A stretch of 64,000 bases of DNA from Histoplasma ohiense. Lineage: Eukaryota > Ascomycota > Eurotiomycetes > Onygenales > Ajellomycetaceae. Below, one piece after another: positions 47,320 through 57,999 of this stretch (positions within the stretch are counted from its first letter, which is position 1; each line of letters begins with the position of its first letter). The notes beneath the pieces were generated by a model. The model saw only the letters and a list, made by a program, of their open reading frames with translations. It was not told where the DNA came from and made no database searches. The stretch is from NCBI GenBank assembly GCA_017607445.1, contig JAEVHH010000006.1, positions 2,418,001 through 2,482,000 of the forward strand. The letters run 5' to 3'. The position numbers and the translations under genes were made by a program.

Positions 47320-48370
47320 TAGGCTGGCTGATGGGACCATGAATTTCATATTTAATTTGATTTGGTTTGATCCCAGTCCATTTCTTGGTGTGATTTTCAG
47401 TGGGATCAGAATCAGAATGGAAGTGTAAAGTGACTAGAATTATTAGAACATGAGTGAAATGGAACTAATAAATCTTGATATTTCATGTAAAGTGACTGAC
47501 TATCAAAAATAAGAACATGATCTGGGACTGATTATGATTTTGACTGAGGTTTGATCCTGTTCTGATGATTATATAATACATATCTTAGATATCAATCTGA
47601 TGATATGATTGGTGGAGATATCGCCCCTATCTAGTGCTGTCAACCAATCTATTGCTGCTAAGCTATCCCTCGCTGCTAAGCTATTGCTGCCAATCTATCT
47701 ATCACTGCCAACCTATCTATCGCTGCCAATTTATCTACCACTGCCAATCTATCTATTGCTGCTAATCTATCGCTGCTGTCAATCTATCTATCGCTGCTAA
47801 TCTATCTATCGCTGCTAATCTATCGCCGCTGCCAATCTATCCCTCACTGCTAAGCTATCCCTCGCTGCTAAGCTATCCCTCACTACTAAGCTATCTATCA
47901 CTGCTAATCTATCGCTGCCAACCTATCTATCACTGCCAATCTATCTATCGCTGCTAATCTATCGCTGCTAATCTATCGCTGCTAATCTATCGCTGCTAAT
48001 CTATCGCTGCCAACCTATCTACCGCGGCGAATCTATCTATCACTATCATTACTAGTTCAAAATAGAACTAGAGCATAAATACACTAAACTTCTTTTGATA
48101 GGTAATGATTTTTGGTAACGCTCATAGCATTATATCATCTATATAGGGTAAATCATGGTCCCATTTGGTCCCATTTTAACAAAATGGGACCAAATGGGAC
48201 CAGAATCAGTAATTTATAAGAAGAACATGACCTGGGACTAGATTTATAATATAAACAGTGTAAAGTGACTAATTTAATAAACACTATATGGGACCAGAAC
48301 TAAGAAATTTGATAATGGGACTGGAGAAATATTTAGTCCCAGTTCCATGCATGGTCACACAGCCAGTCTA
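47320..48370 (-). mobile_element. hAT-type MITE, copy 3 (1051 bp)
   Basis: Reverse orientation, from TAGGCTGGCTG to CAGCCAGTCTA, with a perfect 8-bp duplication AATGCAAC (47312-47319 and 48371-48378). It is the shortest copy because its minisatellite is shorter. It contains a perfect inverted repeat of 22-bp arms and a 3-base spacer (48156-48202). Confidence 0.93.
47626..48050 (-). repeat. Minisatellite of MITE copy 3
   Basis: Units CTATCGCTGCTAAT, CTATCCCTCGCTGCTAAG and CTATCTATCGCTGCCAA (reverse form of the other copies). The array is about 425 bp, roughly half that of copy 1. Confidence 0.88.
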
Positions 48371-48378
48371 AATGCAAC

Positions 48379-48876
48379 TATAAGATCTACAACAAGAAGC
48401 TTCTAGTGATCATACAATATCTCAAAGAATAAAAGTCTGAACTTATGAGTGTCAAAAGATTTGAGATTGTCACTGATCATAAGAATCTAGAGTACTTCAC
48501 AATCATTTATAAACTCACTGAGAGATATATGCATTGATCATTGTTTCTTAGCTGTTTTTCATTCACAATTCATTATTGATCTGAAGTAGAGAACATTCTT
48601 GCAGATGCTCTGTTCTGTCAAGAACAAGATATATCATCTGATGACTTGAATGATAGATGAAAATACTGAGAGTATTGATTAATCAACTCTGCAATCATAA
48701 GAAGTTCTATACAATCAGATGAACTCTGTGTACATATCAATCAGTCTCAAGCTCAAGAACTCTCACTCAAAGAACAATGAAAGCTAGCAGCAGAAGCAGA
48801 TGAATTCTGACAATAAGCTGTCAAAATTATACAAAGCAGAGCATCTCAATTCTCTGCAGATGTATACTCAAGAACA
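48379..48876 (+). pseudogene. A6 pol piece: end of RNase H to integrase N-terminus
   Basis: Continues from CTATAAGATC (NYKIYNKKLLVI), through the VTDHKNLEYF motif (about 48470-48500), to GTATACTCAAGAACA, where the hAT at 48877 starts. In A1 the matching sequence goes on with GAATGAATATCTCAGC. Confidence 0.82.
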
Positions 48877-49200
48877 TAGACTGACTGTGTGATCATGTAT
48901 GAGATCATGATCAATTTTAGCATTGATTTCATTCTCATATATTTTGGTTCTGATTCCATATATTATTTTTCAAACCAGTCACTTTACACTGTTTGTATTA
49001 TAGCTCTGATCTCATTTCACTGTTTATGAGAAATATTTAGATTCTGAATACTGTTCTTACCTTGATTTCTGAGTCACAGTCCCATTTGGTTTCATTTTAC
49101 AAAACAGAATCAAACAGAATCATGACTTACTCATAATTACATAATACATATATCTTTATGCTGGATGGTAGCTAATTATGATGTGAGTGTTACCAAATAT
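48877..49200 (+). mobile_element. Left end of a larger hAT element
   Basis: TAGACTGACTGTGTGATCATG matches the MITE left terminus. The following 300 bp align with the MITE left arm: CACTTTACACTGTTT, TCCCATTTGGTTTCATTTT and the GTGTTACCAAA.ATCATTACC block. The minisatellite is absent and sequence diverges after about 49200. The expected 8-bp duplication is CAAGAACA (48869-48876); its partner is not in the window. Probably the start of an autonomous relative. Confidence 0.75.
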
Positions 49201-49905
49201 CATTACCTTTTTGATGTCACAACAGAAATATCATTATATACTTATAGACATTTTGAAAATTAAAAAACAAAAACAAAAACAACAACTGAGAATATTATAA
49301 AAAAAAAAAAACAAAAATCTTCAGCAAAAAAAAAAAATAATGAAAAAAAAAAATAAAAATAAAACAAAACTCATTTATTCAATCTATAATCATCAAAAAA
49401 ATTACTACTCAATCCTTCAGTGATCTCCATCATCAATCTAATATCCCTCACAGTGAGAGTCATTTACTTATGATGAATCATGATCTTAAGATCATCTATA
49501 AAATGATTAGTGAGATATTGTTACATCTGTTTTCACATGATATCATACACTCAAAAAGTGTGATCAACATTGTCTCCACAGCAATTTGAAGAGTATCAAG
49601 AGCAGAATGCTGGAAGCAATACTTTCTCTCATCAATCTCTCAAATAAAATATGTAAATGCAGTCTTGAAGAAAATGAGATTCTCAGACTTCTGATAATAA
49701 TGAATCTCATGAATAGCTTCTACTTTTATATCAGTATCTAACATTATCAAAAAGTGTTACTTTGAATTTCATACTCTGTTTATCCACTTTTTTCATATGA
49801 GGGCAGGGGTTGTGCATCTCTCACACAGCACAGCAAGCATTGAAATGCTGCTTGTGATGATGAGCTCAGACTGCTTCCCACTCCATCACTTGCTGCTTAT
49901 ATACT
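49201..49905. other. hAT interior, A-rich, no gene recognised
   Basis: A-rich tracts (49255-49370) followed by AT-rich sequence with TCATCAATCT-type repeats. No convincing ORF. It becomes continuous with 55970 onward once A4 is removed (ATACT on both sides). Confidence 0.55.
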
Positions 49906-50287
49906 TGTAACGGGCGTACTTCAATTAACGATCTAGCACTATTCTAAATACAGATTATGAATTGATTAAGAAAAGAAAGAGAAAAGAGATCAGAAGAAAA
50001 AGTCATACAAAGAGAGTTCTTATAGAGAGAAGATCAGAACAGAAGAATATCAGAAGCTGCTTCACAGTGAAGTACAGAGCAGAAGAACATTGAGAATTAC
50101 ACAGAAGAATCATTAGAACTACACAAGTGTGAAGTACAAGACAGAAGAGGTTACACAGAAGAATCATTAAAGACTACACAAATATAAAGTGCAATAACAG
50201 AGATGAGTAGATGTACACAAACATGAAATATGAGGCAGAAGAGATTGGTTGTGTAAGTTAACTACTAACAGATGCTAACCCATCACA
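49906..50287 (-). repeat. A4 3' LTR (382 bp)
   Basis: TGTAACGGGCGTACTTC to CTAACCCATCACA. Its outer end keeps CpG. The pol stop lies inside it (50275-50277). Confidence 0.92.
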
Positions 50288-51655
50288 TTATCTCCTTCTA
50301 TCAGAGTGAGCGATGACTCATAGATGTTGAGAGCAGTGGTATCCTCCAAGACAGACACAGATTTCCAGATCAGATGATCATATTCTACTCATTTGACAAG
50401 GTATTTGCAGTGGCAGTGGTTGGTTCTATCATCAAGAATTGCTTTGATCTCTCATTCAAGTTCATTATCTTCTTCTATGATGATGGATGGCTGTCAGTTG
50501 AAGATTCTCTGTGAAGGGAATGGATCCTCAGCCATGGGTTGGAGCAGGTTTGTGTGAAAGACATTATGAATGTCTGACAGAGTGTTGAGTCAATAATCAT
50601 ATGTGTCTAGCACCTCTGTCACAGTATATTTGATATGATAGTAATTCAGTGTATACAAGAGATAATCTGTCTTTATATTCTTGAAATCTATTCAGATCTT
50701 GTCTTCTATATAGTATCAGATCACAGAACTTCTTCTGATATTCACTTGATTCTCATAATTTTACTAAACACTGATTATGAAAGCTTCTGCTCATTTACAG
50801 ACTTTCTTAAACTTGCTCACAATGTTATCTGCTGCTTGTATGAGACTGTGGATGTACATGATTTCTCAGAGATTCTCAGAGAAGTCTAGAACTTCTAAAT
50901 GATATTCATGCAAAAGAAAGAATGAGCTTATATCTGTCATGACAGAGTCTCAGCCATTGATTACAATCTCAATATATGATAGCAGATGACTTCAGTTGTC
51001 TTGTATGTAATTGCAGAATTTATAAAGAATGTTCTTTACTGTTTATATCATTCTCTCTATGACTTCATTGATCTCTGAGTGATACACTGTTGACAATTTT
51101 CATTCAATTCTTAGCAGCTGGTATATGTAGATTCAGAGTGCACTGACAAATTGACTGCCTCTATCTGATACAATGAATGAAGGCAGACCATGTATATGAT
51201 AGAACAGACTTCAGACAAAGACATTCACAACTACTTCAGCATTCATTCTGTCACAGAGTTGCAGTATTACACTCTTACTGAGATGATTGACAATGACTAG
51301 AATATTTGTAGAACCTTCACTCTCAGATAAAGAAACTGCAAAGTCAATTGCTATATTATATCAGATTCATTCAGAGATAGACAGAGATTTCAACATCTCT
51401 TTTTATTGTTCACATCATACTGTTACCAAGCCACAGCAATCACAATTGTGTACAAACTGGTGTATGTTCTTTAACATGTCTGATCAGTAGAAGTCTCAGA
51501 CTACAATGCTGTACATGATCTTGCAGTCTGAATGCTCAGTTATTGATGAGTTGTGAATCTTCTGTATGATTTATATTTGTAGAGATTCTGAATCAGAGAC
51601 TCATCATCTGTTTCAGAAGTGTAGACATTCATCATCACTGATTGAGTATATCAAG

Positions 51656-51669
51656 ATATCTGTTTTTGA
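51656..51669. repeat. SINE target duplication, left copy
   Basis: ATATCTGTTTTTGA; identical to 52063-52076. The empty site is seen in copy A2 (about 17751-17764) followed by GTATATATCTGCAG. Confidence 0.93.
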
Positions 51670-52062
51670 TTATTATTATTATTATTATTCTTCCGTTATA
51701 CTCGTATGCAAGCAGCGCTTATGACGAGTCCTTGTGTGATGTTAAATACAGGCAAGAGTTGGTTATACCGGAGGAATGCTTAGTGTTGAACAGCGCCAAG
51801 AATAACAAGAACATAGGAAAATTAATGAAAGACAGAATTGGTACATGCAATACAGGTTTCCAGCCCAGAAACAATAAGCTAAATCAGATAGTAGGTCCGC
51901 CCGAAGGTACCTACTTGGCAAGTTCACATCCCATTATTTTTAGAAGCTGAGAAGTTGGCTTCGGATGTAATGTTGTCCTCTGTGGGTTTCGAACCCACGC
52001 ACCCTGGGTCCCCACGCCAAGGCGCTACCTGGTGGCCGCATTACCCATTCGGCCACCGGGGC
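51670..52062 (-). mobile_element. tRNA-derived SINE (393 bp)
   Basis: On the minus strand it begins with a tRNA-like head containing a perfect box A (TGGCCGAATGGG, 52044-52055 complement) and a perfect box B (GGTTCGAAACC, 51985-51995 complement), the RNA polymerase III internal promoter. A unique body of about 300 bp and a (AAT)n tail (51670-51690) follow. The 14-bp duplications flank it. It keeps many CG, CC and GG, so it is younger than the decay of A4 or has escaped it. No protein is encoded. Confidence 0.93.
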
Positions 52063-52076
52063 ATATCTGTTTTTGA
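52063..52076. repeat. SINE target duplication, right copy
   Basis: ATATCTGTTTTTGA, followed by GTATACATCTGCAG as at the empty site in A2. Confidence 0.93.
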
Positions 52077-54313
52077 GTATACATCTGCAGAGAATTGAGA
52101 TGCTCTGCTTTGTACAGCTTCAGCAGCTTGTTGTCAGAATTTGTCTGTCTCTGTTGCTTATCTCCATTGCTCTTCAAGCAAGGGGTATTGAGTACAGAAT
52201 TGATTAATGTGTATACAGAGTTCATCTGACTGCATGGGACTTTCTATGATCACAGAGTCAATTAATCAATGCTTTTGATGTTTCCATCTGTCATTCAGAT
52301 CATCAGATGGTATATCTTATTCTCAGTGAAATAGAGCATTTACAAGAGTGTTCTCTGCTTCTGATCAGTAGTGAATCATGAACAAGAATCAGCTAAGAAA
52401 CAATGATCAGCACATATGCCTCTCAGTGAGCTTATAAGTGATTGTGAAATATTTCAGATTCTTATGATTGATAACAATCTCAAATCTCTCAACACTCATG
52501 AGTTTGAACTCTCATTCTTCAAGACATTGTATAATTACTAGAAGCTTCTTGTTATAGATCTTATAGTTGCATTCAGCAAGTGACATCTTCTTTGAGATGA
52601 AGACACAAGATTATAGAACACTTTCATTATCATATTGCATTAGTACTTCATTCACTATATAATCTGAGATGTCTGTTTCAAGAATTGTATGCTTATCTGA
52701 ATCAAATGATTGCAGCATTGAAGCACTTGTGAACATACACTTCAGCTTTTTGAATGCTGCATCCACTTTGTCAGTTCATTGAAATACAGCATCTTTTCAG
52801 ATCAGATTTATCAGTGATTGTACAATATCAGAGAAGTTCTTGATGAATCTTCAGTAGAAGTTGATGAATTTTAGAAAGCTTCTAGTTTCTTTTACTGAGA
52901 CTGATGTCTCTCAGTTGAGAATTGCTTCCATCTTCTTAGAATCCATGTGTACATTCTTTTCAGCTTCAATGATGAATTCTAGATAGATTGTAGACTTGAT
53001 CTCAAAGTCACATTTGTCAATGTCCACTTGCAGTTCAGCTTTTCATAGGCAGTCAAGTACTTGTTGTATATACTTACAGTACTCAGTAAGCAATCCATCA
53101 GTGAAGATCAAGATATCATTCATATACACTGAAGCAATCTCATCAAGCAGATCTCATAGAGCTCAGTTAATGTATTTCTGAAACATACTCAGAGCATTCA
53201 CTAATCCAAAGAGGGTCACTGTCCATTCATATAATTCATAATATGTATGAAAGACAGTTAGTCATTCATCACCTTCATTAATCCTTATCTTGTAGAAGGC
53301 TGCAGAGATGTCAAGTTTTGTAAATCATTTTGCTTTTTCTATTCATTCAAACATTTCATTGATGAGTGGAAGAGAATATTGATTCTTTCATGTAATCTTA
53401 TTGAGCTCTTGATAGTTGATGCAGAATTGTAAGTCTTCTTCTGATTTCTTCACAAACAGTACAGATGCTGCAGTGAATGAGTTGCTAACATAAATGAAGT
53501 TTTTGTCTAGTAATCTGTTGAGCATTTTTTATAGAATGAGAAGTTTGTTGTGTGATATACTGTAGAGAGAATCTCAGAGTGGTTGTGGATTCTTACTGTC
53601 TTTTTTGATGAGTTTGATTGTATGATCTATACTATATTCTCAATGAGAGAGAAGCTTTTCAGCTTTCTTTTCATTGAACACATCTGCAAAGTCCTTGTAC
53701 AATTCAGATAGTTCTTTGCATGATTTCTTGGAATTCTTGAGTTCTAGCTTTTCTAATGCTTTCTTGATATTCATCATGCTAGCAGTGAACACTTGAATGT
53801 TCTTCTTCTTATATGCTTGATGGGTTAGTAGCTTGAATGCTTTCACTGATATCTGGGTGAGATCAGTGGTTCTGTTGATATTCTTTTCATAAACACAGTC
53901 ATCTTCTGGAAAGATTAGACAATGATTGCATGTGTCTATCAGGGTTCCAAATTCTGTAAGCTATGACAGACTGAGTATTAAGTTGTACTCAAGATCTTGC
54001 ATTTCATATGCATAAACATTCCTTTTTTCATGTTCTTCTACATCAATGTTGAACTTTATCATATTGTAGAAGATGAATCCTCTGAGGCCATTGAATTCAC
54101 TGAGCTTACACAGTTCAGAAAAGAGAATACACTGAAGCTTATGCTTTTCAATCAACTGAGTGTTTATAAGAGTATAGTGAAGGAAACCACTGTCTATCAT
54201 TGCTCATACATTGACTAGACTATTTACAATGACAGAGATCATGATCATATCTGCTTGTATTTTCTGTTCAAATCTTCAGCTCACTTCTTACTTCTTAAGC
54301 TCTCATTCACATT

Positions 54314-55318
54314 TTAGAGTGAGAGCTCTTCATTTCTCTGTCCTTGTTCATTCATAGATGTAGTTGCATTCACACACAGTGTAGAAGCTGGAACTACTGT
54401 GTTGATGCACTGACTTGCAAAGTGCTCTGATCTATTGCAACAGATGCAAACTTCTTGAGTGATTTGATCAGTAATTTCTCATCTGAAGAGACCAAGTATT
54501 CTTGACTGTTCTGTGTTCACATGAGGGGTTCAATTCATGACATTCATGAGAGTGGTTGATGTAGTTGAAGCAGTGGTAGATGTAAAGTTCTGCCTGCAAT
54601 TGTTACAGCTTCCTTATACAGCATTGAAATATGTGAGGTTGTTGTTGAGTTGACACAAGTGAGTGCAGTAGTTGTGATAATGCAAGGATATAAGATACAA
54701 AATGCAGAGCTTAAGCAGTTCAAAACTGATGTACTGACTCAGAAGATTAATTTTCACAGTATTGTTTCAGTTCTATTCTTCTGCTTTGTAGATCTTGCTA
54801 TCAAAATCAGACAGATAGTTTGCTAGAGAAGTATTCCACTGACAATTTCTGTTTAGTCACTGCATCACACACACTTGCAGTGTAGAATCCAAGAATAGAA
54901 CATTCAGTTGATGAAAGACTTCTTCAGAGATACACATTTCATGCATGCATAACTCAATTCAGAGTTGAAATTTCACTAGAGCATCTTCTTCTAGCTGACT
55001 ATGAACATAGCAGACTTGTGAGAGCAGAGAGTCTATCACAGACTCATTTTCTTTGAGCTTGGCTTTTGTCTTTTATTTTCAGACTAGATAGATTGAGAGC
55101 TCTTCTGCAAACTTGTTGAGAAGAGAGAGATGTTCTTTTCTTTTGTACACAAGAAATGTTGATGTCTGTGCAGTTTCTGATGTATTCATGCTCAGATGAT
55201 TCAGTTGTTATTGAAGCTTCATCATCTGCAAAGATTGCTGCTGAAGAAAATTACAAAGCTCAGCATTATCTTCAGCAAGACTCTGATTTTTGCTCATGAA
55301 GAGGTGTTCATAATTCAT
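54314..55318 (-). pseudogene. A4 gag, divergent, decayed
   Basis: 335 codons from ATG 55318 (MNYEHLFMSKNQ) to TAA 54314-54316, in one frame. The architecture is that of family-A gag (Gln-rich NFLQQQSLQMMKLQ, then a LSLLNKFAEELSIYLV segment), but the sequence differs at many positions that C-to-T decay cannot explain. The frameshift heptamer position reads GAGAAAT, probably a former GGGAAAT, followed by the same hairpin. Confidence 0.75.
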
Positions 55319-55587
55319 CTCATTTTCATACAAGGCTATAGTTCTTAGTTCTGATAGCTTGAAGATCAGAAGATTCAGTTCTTATTCTTGAAGAAAATAC
55401 TTCATAAGCACTCAGACTTCTTCACAGCACTATCACAGTGATGTGACTTTGTAGAACTTTGAAAATTGCAGATGTTATCACAACAACACAGCTTTGTGAG
55501 AACTTGATAACTTATTCTTAACTTGAGCACCTGAGTGCAATCATAAACATAGAGCACTCAGGCTGACACAGATGAATCAATTTGTAA

Positions 55588-55969
55588 TGTAATGAGCATA
55601 CTTCAATTAACAATCTAGCACTATCCTAAATACAGATTATAAATTGATTAAGAAAAGAAAGAGAAAAGAGATCAGAAGAAAAGATTGTACAAAGAGAGTT
55701 TTTATAGAGAGAAGATCAGAATGGAAGAATATCAGAAGCCACTCCACAGTGAAGTACAGAACAGAAGAATGTTGAGGGTTACACAGAAGAATTGTTAGAA
55801 CTACACAAGTGCAGAGTGTAAGACAGAAGAAGTTACACAGAAGAATTGTTAGAGGCTACACAAGCGCGGAGCACAATAACAGAGACAAGTAGGTGTACGC
55901 GAGCATGGAATGTGAGGCAGAAGGGGTTGGTTGCGTAAGTTAACTACTAACGGGTGCTAACCCGTCACA
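55588..55969 (-). repeat. A4 5' LTR (382 bp)
   Basis: TGTAATGAGCATACTTC to CCCGTCACA. The primer-binding complement AATCAATTTGTAA lies at 55575-55587. The outer 110 bp keep CpG and GG (AAGCGCGGAGC, GTACGCGAGC). Confidence 0.92.
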
Positions 55970-57180
55970 ATACTGCCTTGCAGAAAGCAGCAGTTGTTGA
56001 CATTGCTCTCTGATGAGGAATATTCTTATCACAGGCCATTTTTTTCATTGAAGAGGGGAGAGGAATTGAGAAGCAAAGAGGAAGGAATTGAGGAGTGAGT
56101 GGGAATGAATGCAGGGAATAGATGTGTAGATTTCAGAAGGGGAAGAACAGAGACTTATGATGATGAATTTGCTAGATAGAATCAATTAATCAATCAGTAT
56201 TCATTCACAGAAAACATTGAGATATTCATATTGCTTTTAATAGTTAATATACTGCTGCAGAATTATGATGGGTTAGAGAGAGAAGAGAGAAAGAACAAAG
56301 AAAAAGAAAAACATATATAAATGTTAAACTGAGAGATTGTATATGCAAATAATCTCTATAGCAACAAAAAAACATCTCATCTGCATTCAGTCATAATATA
56401 ACTTGCAGAGTGCATGCAGTATATGATATCAACAAGTAGCACAAAAATACAAACAGTGTTGCTATGAGATATGTAATTTTTCATAACATATAGAAGTAGA
56501 TTTTCTTTTTTCTTGAATTTTTTGATATATCTCTGTTCTTCTCATCACATTTCTGTGTGGATAGTAACTTATAAAAAGAATATATTATTTTCTCTAGAAA
56601 TCTTCATCATCACAATTAGAATGTGTTTCTCTCTCTTTTTTCTGCTGAAAATATATCTGTTTCTCTCTTCAAGGAACATTTGGTGGCTCTGCATATCATC
56701 AAGACATACAAACACTGCCATCATCTTAAAAGAAAAGAGAAAGAATTCTTCAAATGTGAAGAGACTGACTGCAAAGTATGCTATATTGTCTTGAAAAAAC
56801 TCTATAATAAAGTAGATTGATAATGATTTTGAGTAACACTTCTGCTGAAATTTGACTAATATTATGAAAGAAATGATGCTGATGACTCAATATGTGAGAA
56901 GTTGAAGAAGAAAGCAGTGGAGTTGCTCATACAGCAGCACTGAAATCAGAAACACTCACAGAAATGATTTGAGATCAAGATAAAAAGAAAGAGAACTGAG
57001 AAGATGATGACTGTGAAAAAGTACTGTCAGAAAAAGATTGAAAATGTGTTTATCTGTGAGATAAAGAAGTTCAAGCTGATAGATTGTATTTTGAATATAT
57101 TCATTGATAATGCTTTTTGATAATGATTCTGTTGTCTAATTGATTAGCAGGCTTCTGAAGAGAATCAGAGTATTGAGGCT

Positions 57181-57441
57181 TTGTTTAGATCTTGTATACA
57201 CTCAATGATTCAGAATATTGAAAAGACAGTATTGCTTTCTGAACATGCTAATTTGCTTGCTGCAGAGGTAGAATCTGAGGCAGCAGATCAGAAGATGCAG
57301 AACTTTGAAGCTCAAATGAATCTGATGAAAAAAGAGAAGAGATCTTTCTCATCTGAGAAGATAGCTGAGAAGGGTTTTGAGATGATTGTTTTCTTGAATA
57401 AGAAAAAGAAGAAGAGAGAGAAGAAGAAAGAGAAGAATTGA
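57181..57441 (+). other. Unidentified open stretch with coiled-coil and Lys-rich tail
   Basis: Up to 86 codons: MFRSCIHSMIQNIEKTVLL, then heptad-like EVESEAADQKMQNFEAQMNLMKKEK, ending in a long run of Lys and Glu that continues into the (GAA)n tract. The end of pogo-like transposases can look like this, but I see no DDE core upstream. I do not assign a function. Confidence 0.3.
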
Positions 57442-57470
57442 ATTGTGAAGAATGAAGAGAAAGAGAAAGA

Positions 57471-57507
57471 GAAGAAGAAGAAGAAGAAGAAGAAGAAGAA
57501 GAAGAAA
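57471..57507 (+). repeat. (GAA)n microsatellite
   Basis: About 12 perfect GAA/AAG units within a longer purine-only stretch (57410-57530). Confidence 0.95.
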
Positions 57508-57688
57508 GTCAAAAAAGAAGAGAAAATAATCTAAGAAAAAATTTTTTTTTTACATATTTATTTTTTAATATTTTTGTTAAATTAATTGTATTATTATCTG
57601 TCAGAGATTACAAATTTTTTATTTGATATTTTACATTATGCAATTCTTTGTTGTGAGAATATATTATTGTAGTGATATTATGCTCATG

Positions 57689-57710
57689 ATATATATATAT
57701 ATATATATAT
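57689..57710. repeat. (AT)11 microsatellite
   Basis: 22 bases of alternating A and T followed by GTGTATGTATAC. Confidence 0.95.
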
Positions 57711-57999
57711 GTGTATGTATACTGTAAGGTGTGTGTGACTTTACATATAGTATCGGTAAACAATGAAAGGTGATAAATTCATACTGCGGAATTGTGATAT
57801 ATTAGAGATAGATAATATATCTAATGAATCAACTTTTCGATACTTATAAACCTTAATGATATCTTTAATATTTTAATTATCATTCTTTTCTATTTTATCA
57901 TAGATTCATAATTTTGTTGTTGTTTATAAATATATTCTACTAATGTTCTAATCAATTAGAGTGGGTTAATGAAAAGGGAGTAAAAAAAAACTCAACAAA

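Larger units (their letters stand above)
22007..48876 (+). mobile_element. Family-A copy A6, broken into pieces by later insertions
   Basis: Forward element whose pieces are LTR 22007-22450 plus 29911-30000, leader, gag 30399-31412, and pol pieces 31390-31469, 32850-34418, 47198-47319 and 48379-48876. The gaps are family B, MITE 2, A3 with its LINE, MITE 3 and the hAT at 48877. Each join restores an uninterrupted family-A sequence once a duplication is removed. Its integrase end and 3' LTR are not seen and should lie beyond the hAT, outside the window. Confidence 0.85.
50275..54335 (-). pseudogene. A4 pol polyprotein, decayed, split by a SINE
   Basis: Reverse frame with protease (MIDSG at about 54190; piece 53961-54200), linker (53640-53846), RT with YMND (about 53108-53120), RNase H (about 52430-52790), integrase (about 50950-51640 and 52080-52330) and chromodomain (about 50370-50480). 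The SINE (51670-52062) interrupts the sequence N-terminal to the integrase zinc region. Otherwise it is collinear with the other pol genes. Many stops. Confidence 0.85.
49906..55969 (-). mobile_element. Complete family-A-related element A4 with divergent gag
   Basis: Flanked by ATACT (49901-49905 and 55970-55974). Both LTRs are 382 bp, shorter than in family A because of fewer repeat units. Pol is close to that of family A at the same level as the other copies, but gag and part of the leader are clearly divergent. It carries a SINE in the integrase region. Confidence 0.92.
55970..57950. other. hAT interior or older DNA, no gene named
   Basis: AT-rich sequence between A4 and the transposase. 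It contains a few short plus-strand open stretches (56513-56820, 57181-57441), a (GAA)n tract and an (AT)n tract. TpA is common and the CC/GG depletion is less uniform. It could be the 5' part of the hAT element, or a different old insertion. Confidence 0.5.

Noticed and set aside
51642..51950. A 102-codon plus-strand ORF
   Set aside because: It starts in decayed integrase, crosses the SINE border and runs antisense through the SINE body; no protein features.
51975..52062. A tRNA gene (class II, Ser/Leu-like) on the minus strand
   Set aside because: The A and B boxes are perfect, but the two ends do not form an acceptor stem. The sequence continues into a 300-bp body with an AAT tail and is flanked by a 14-bp duplication, so it is a SINE head.
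56513..56820. Short plus-strand ORFs as a host gene
   Set aside because: Two overlapping frames of similar length, AT-rich, no motif, no continuation; not enough for a gene call.
57312..57512. A Phe/Ser-rich minus-strand ORF
   Set aside because: It is the complement of the GAA microsatellite and the purine-rich stretch around it.
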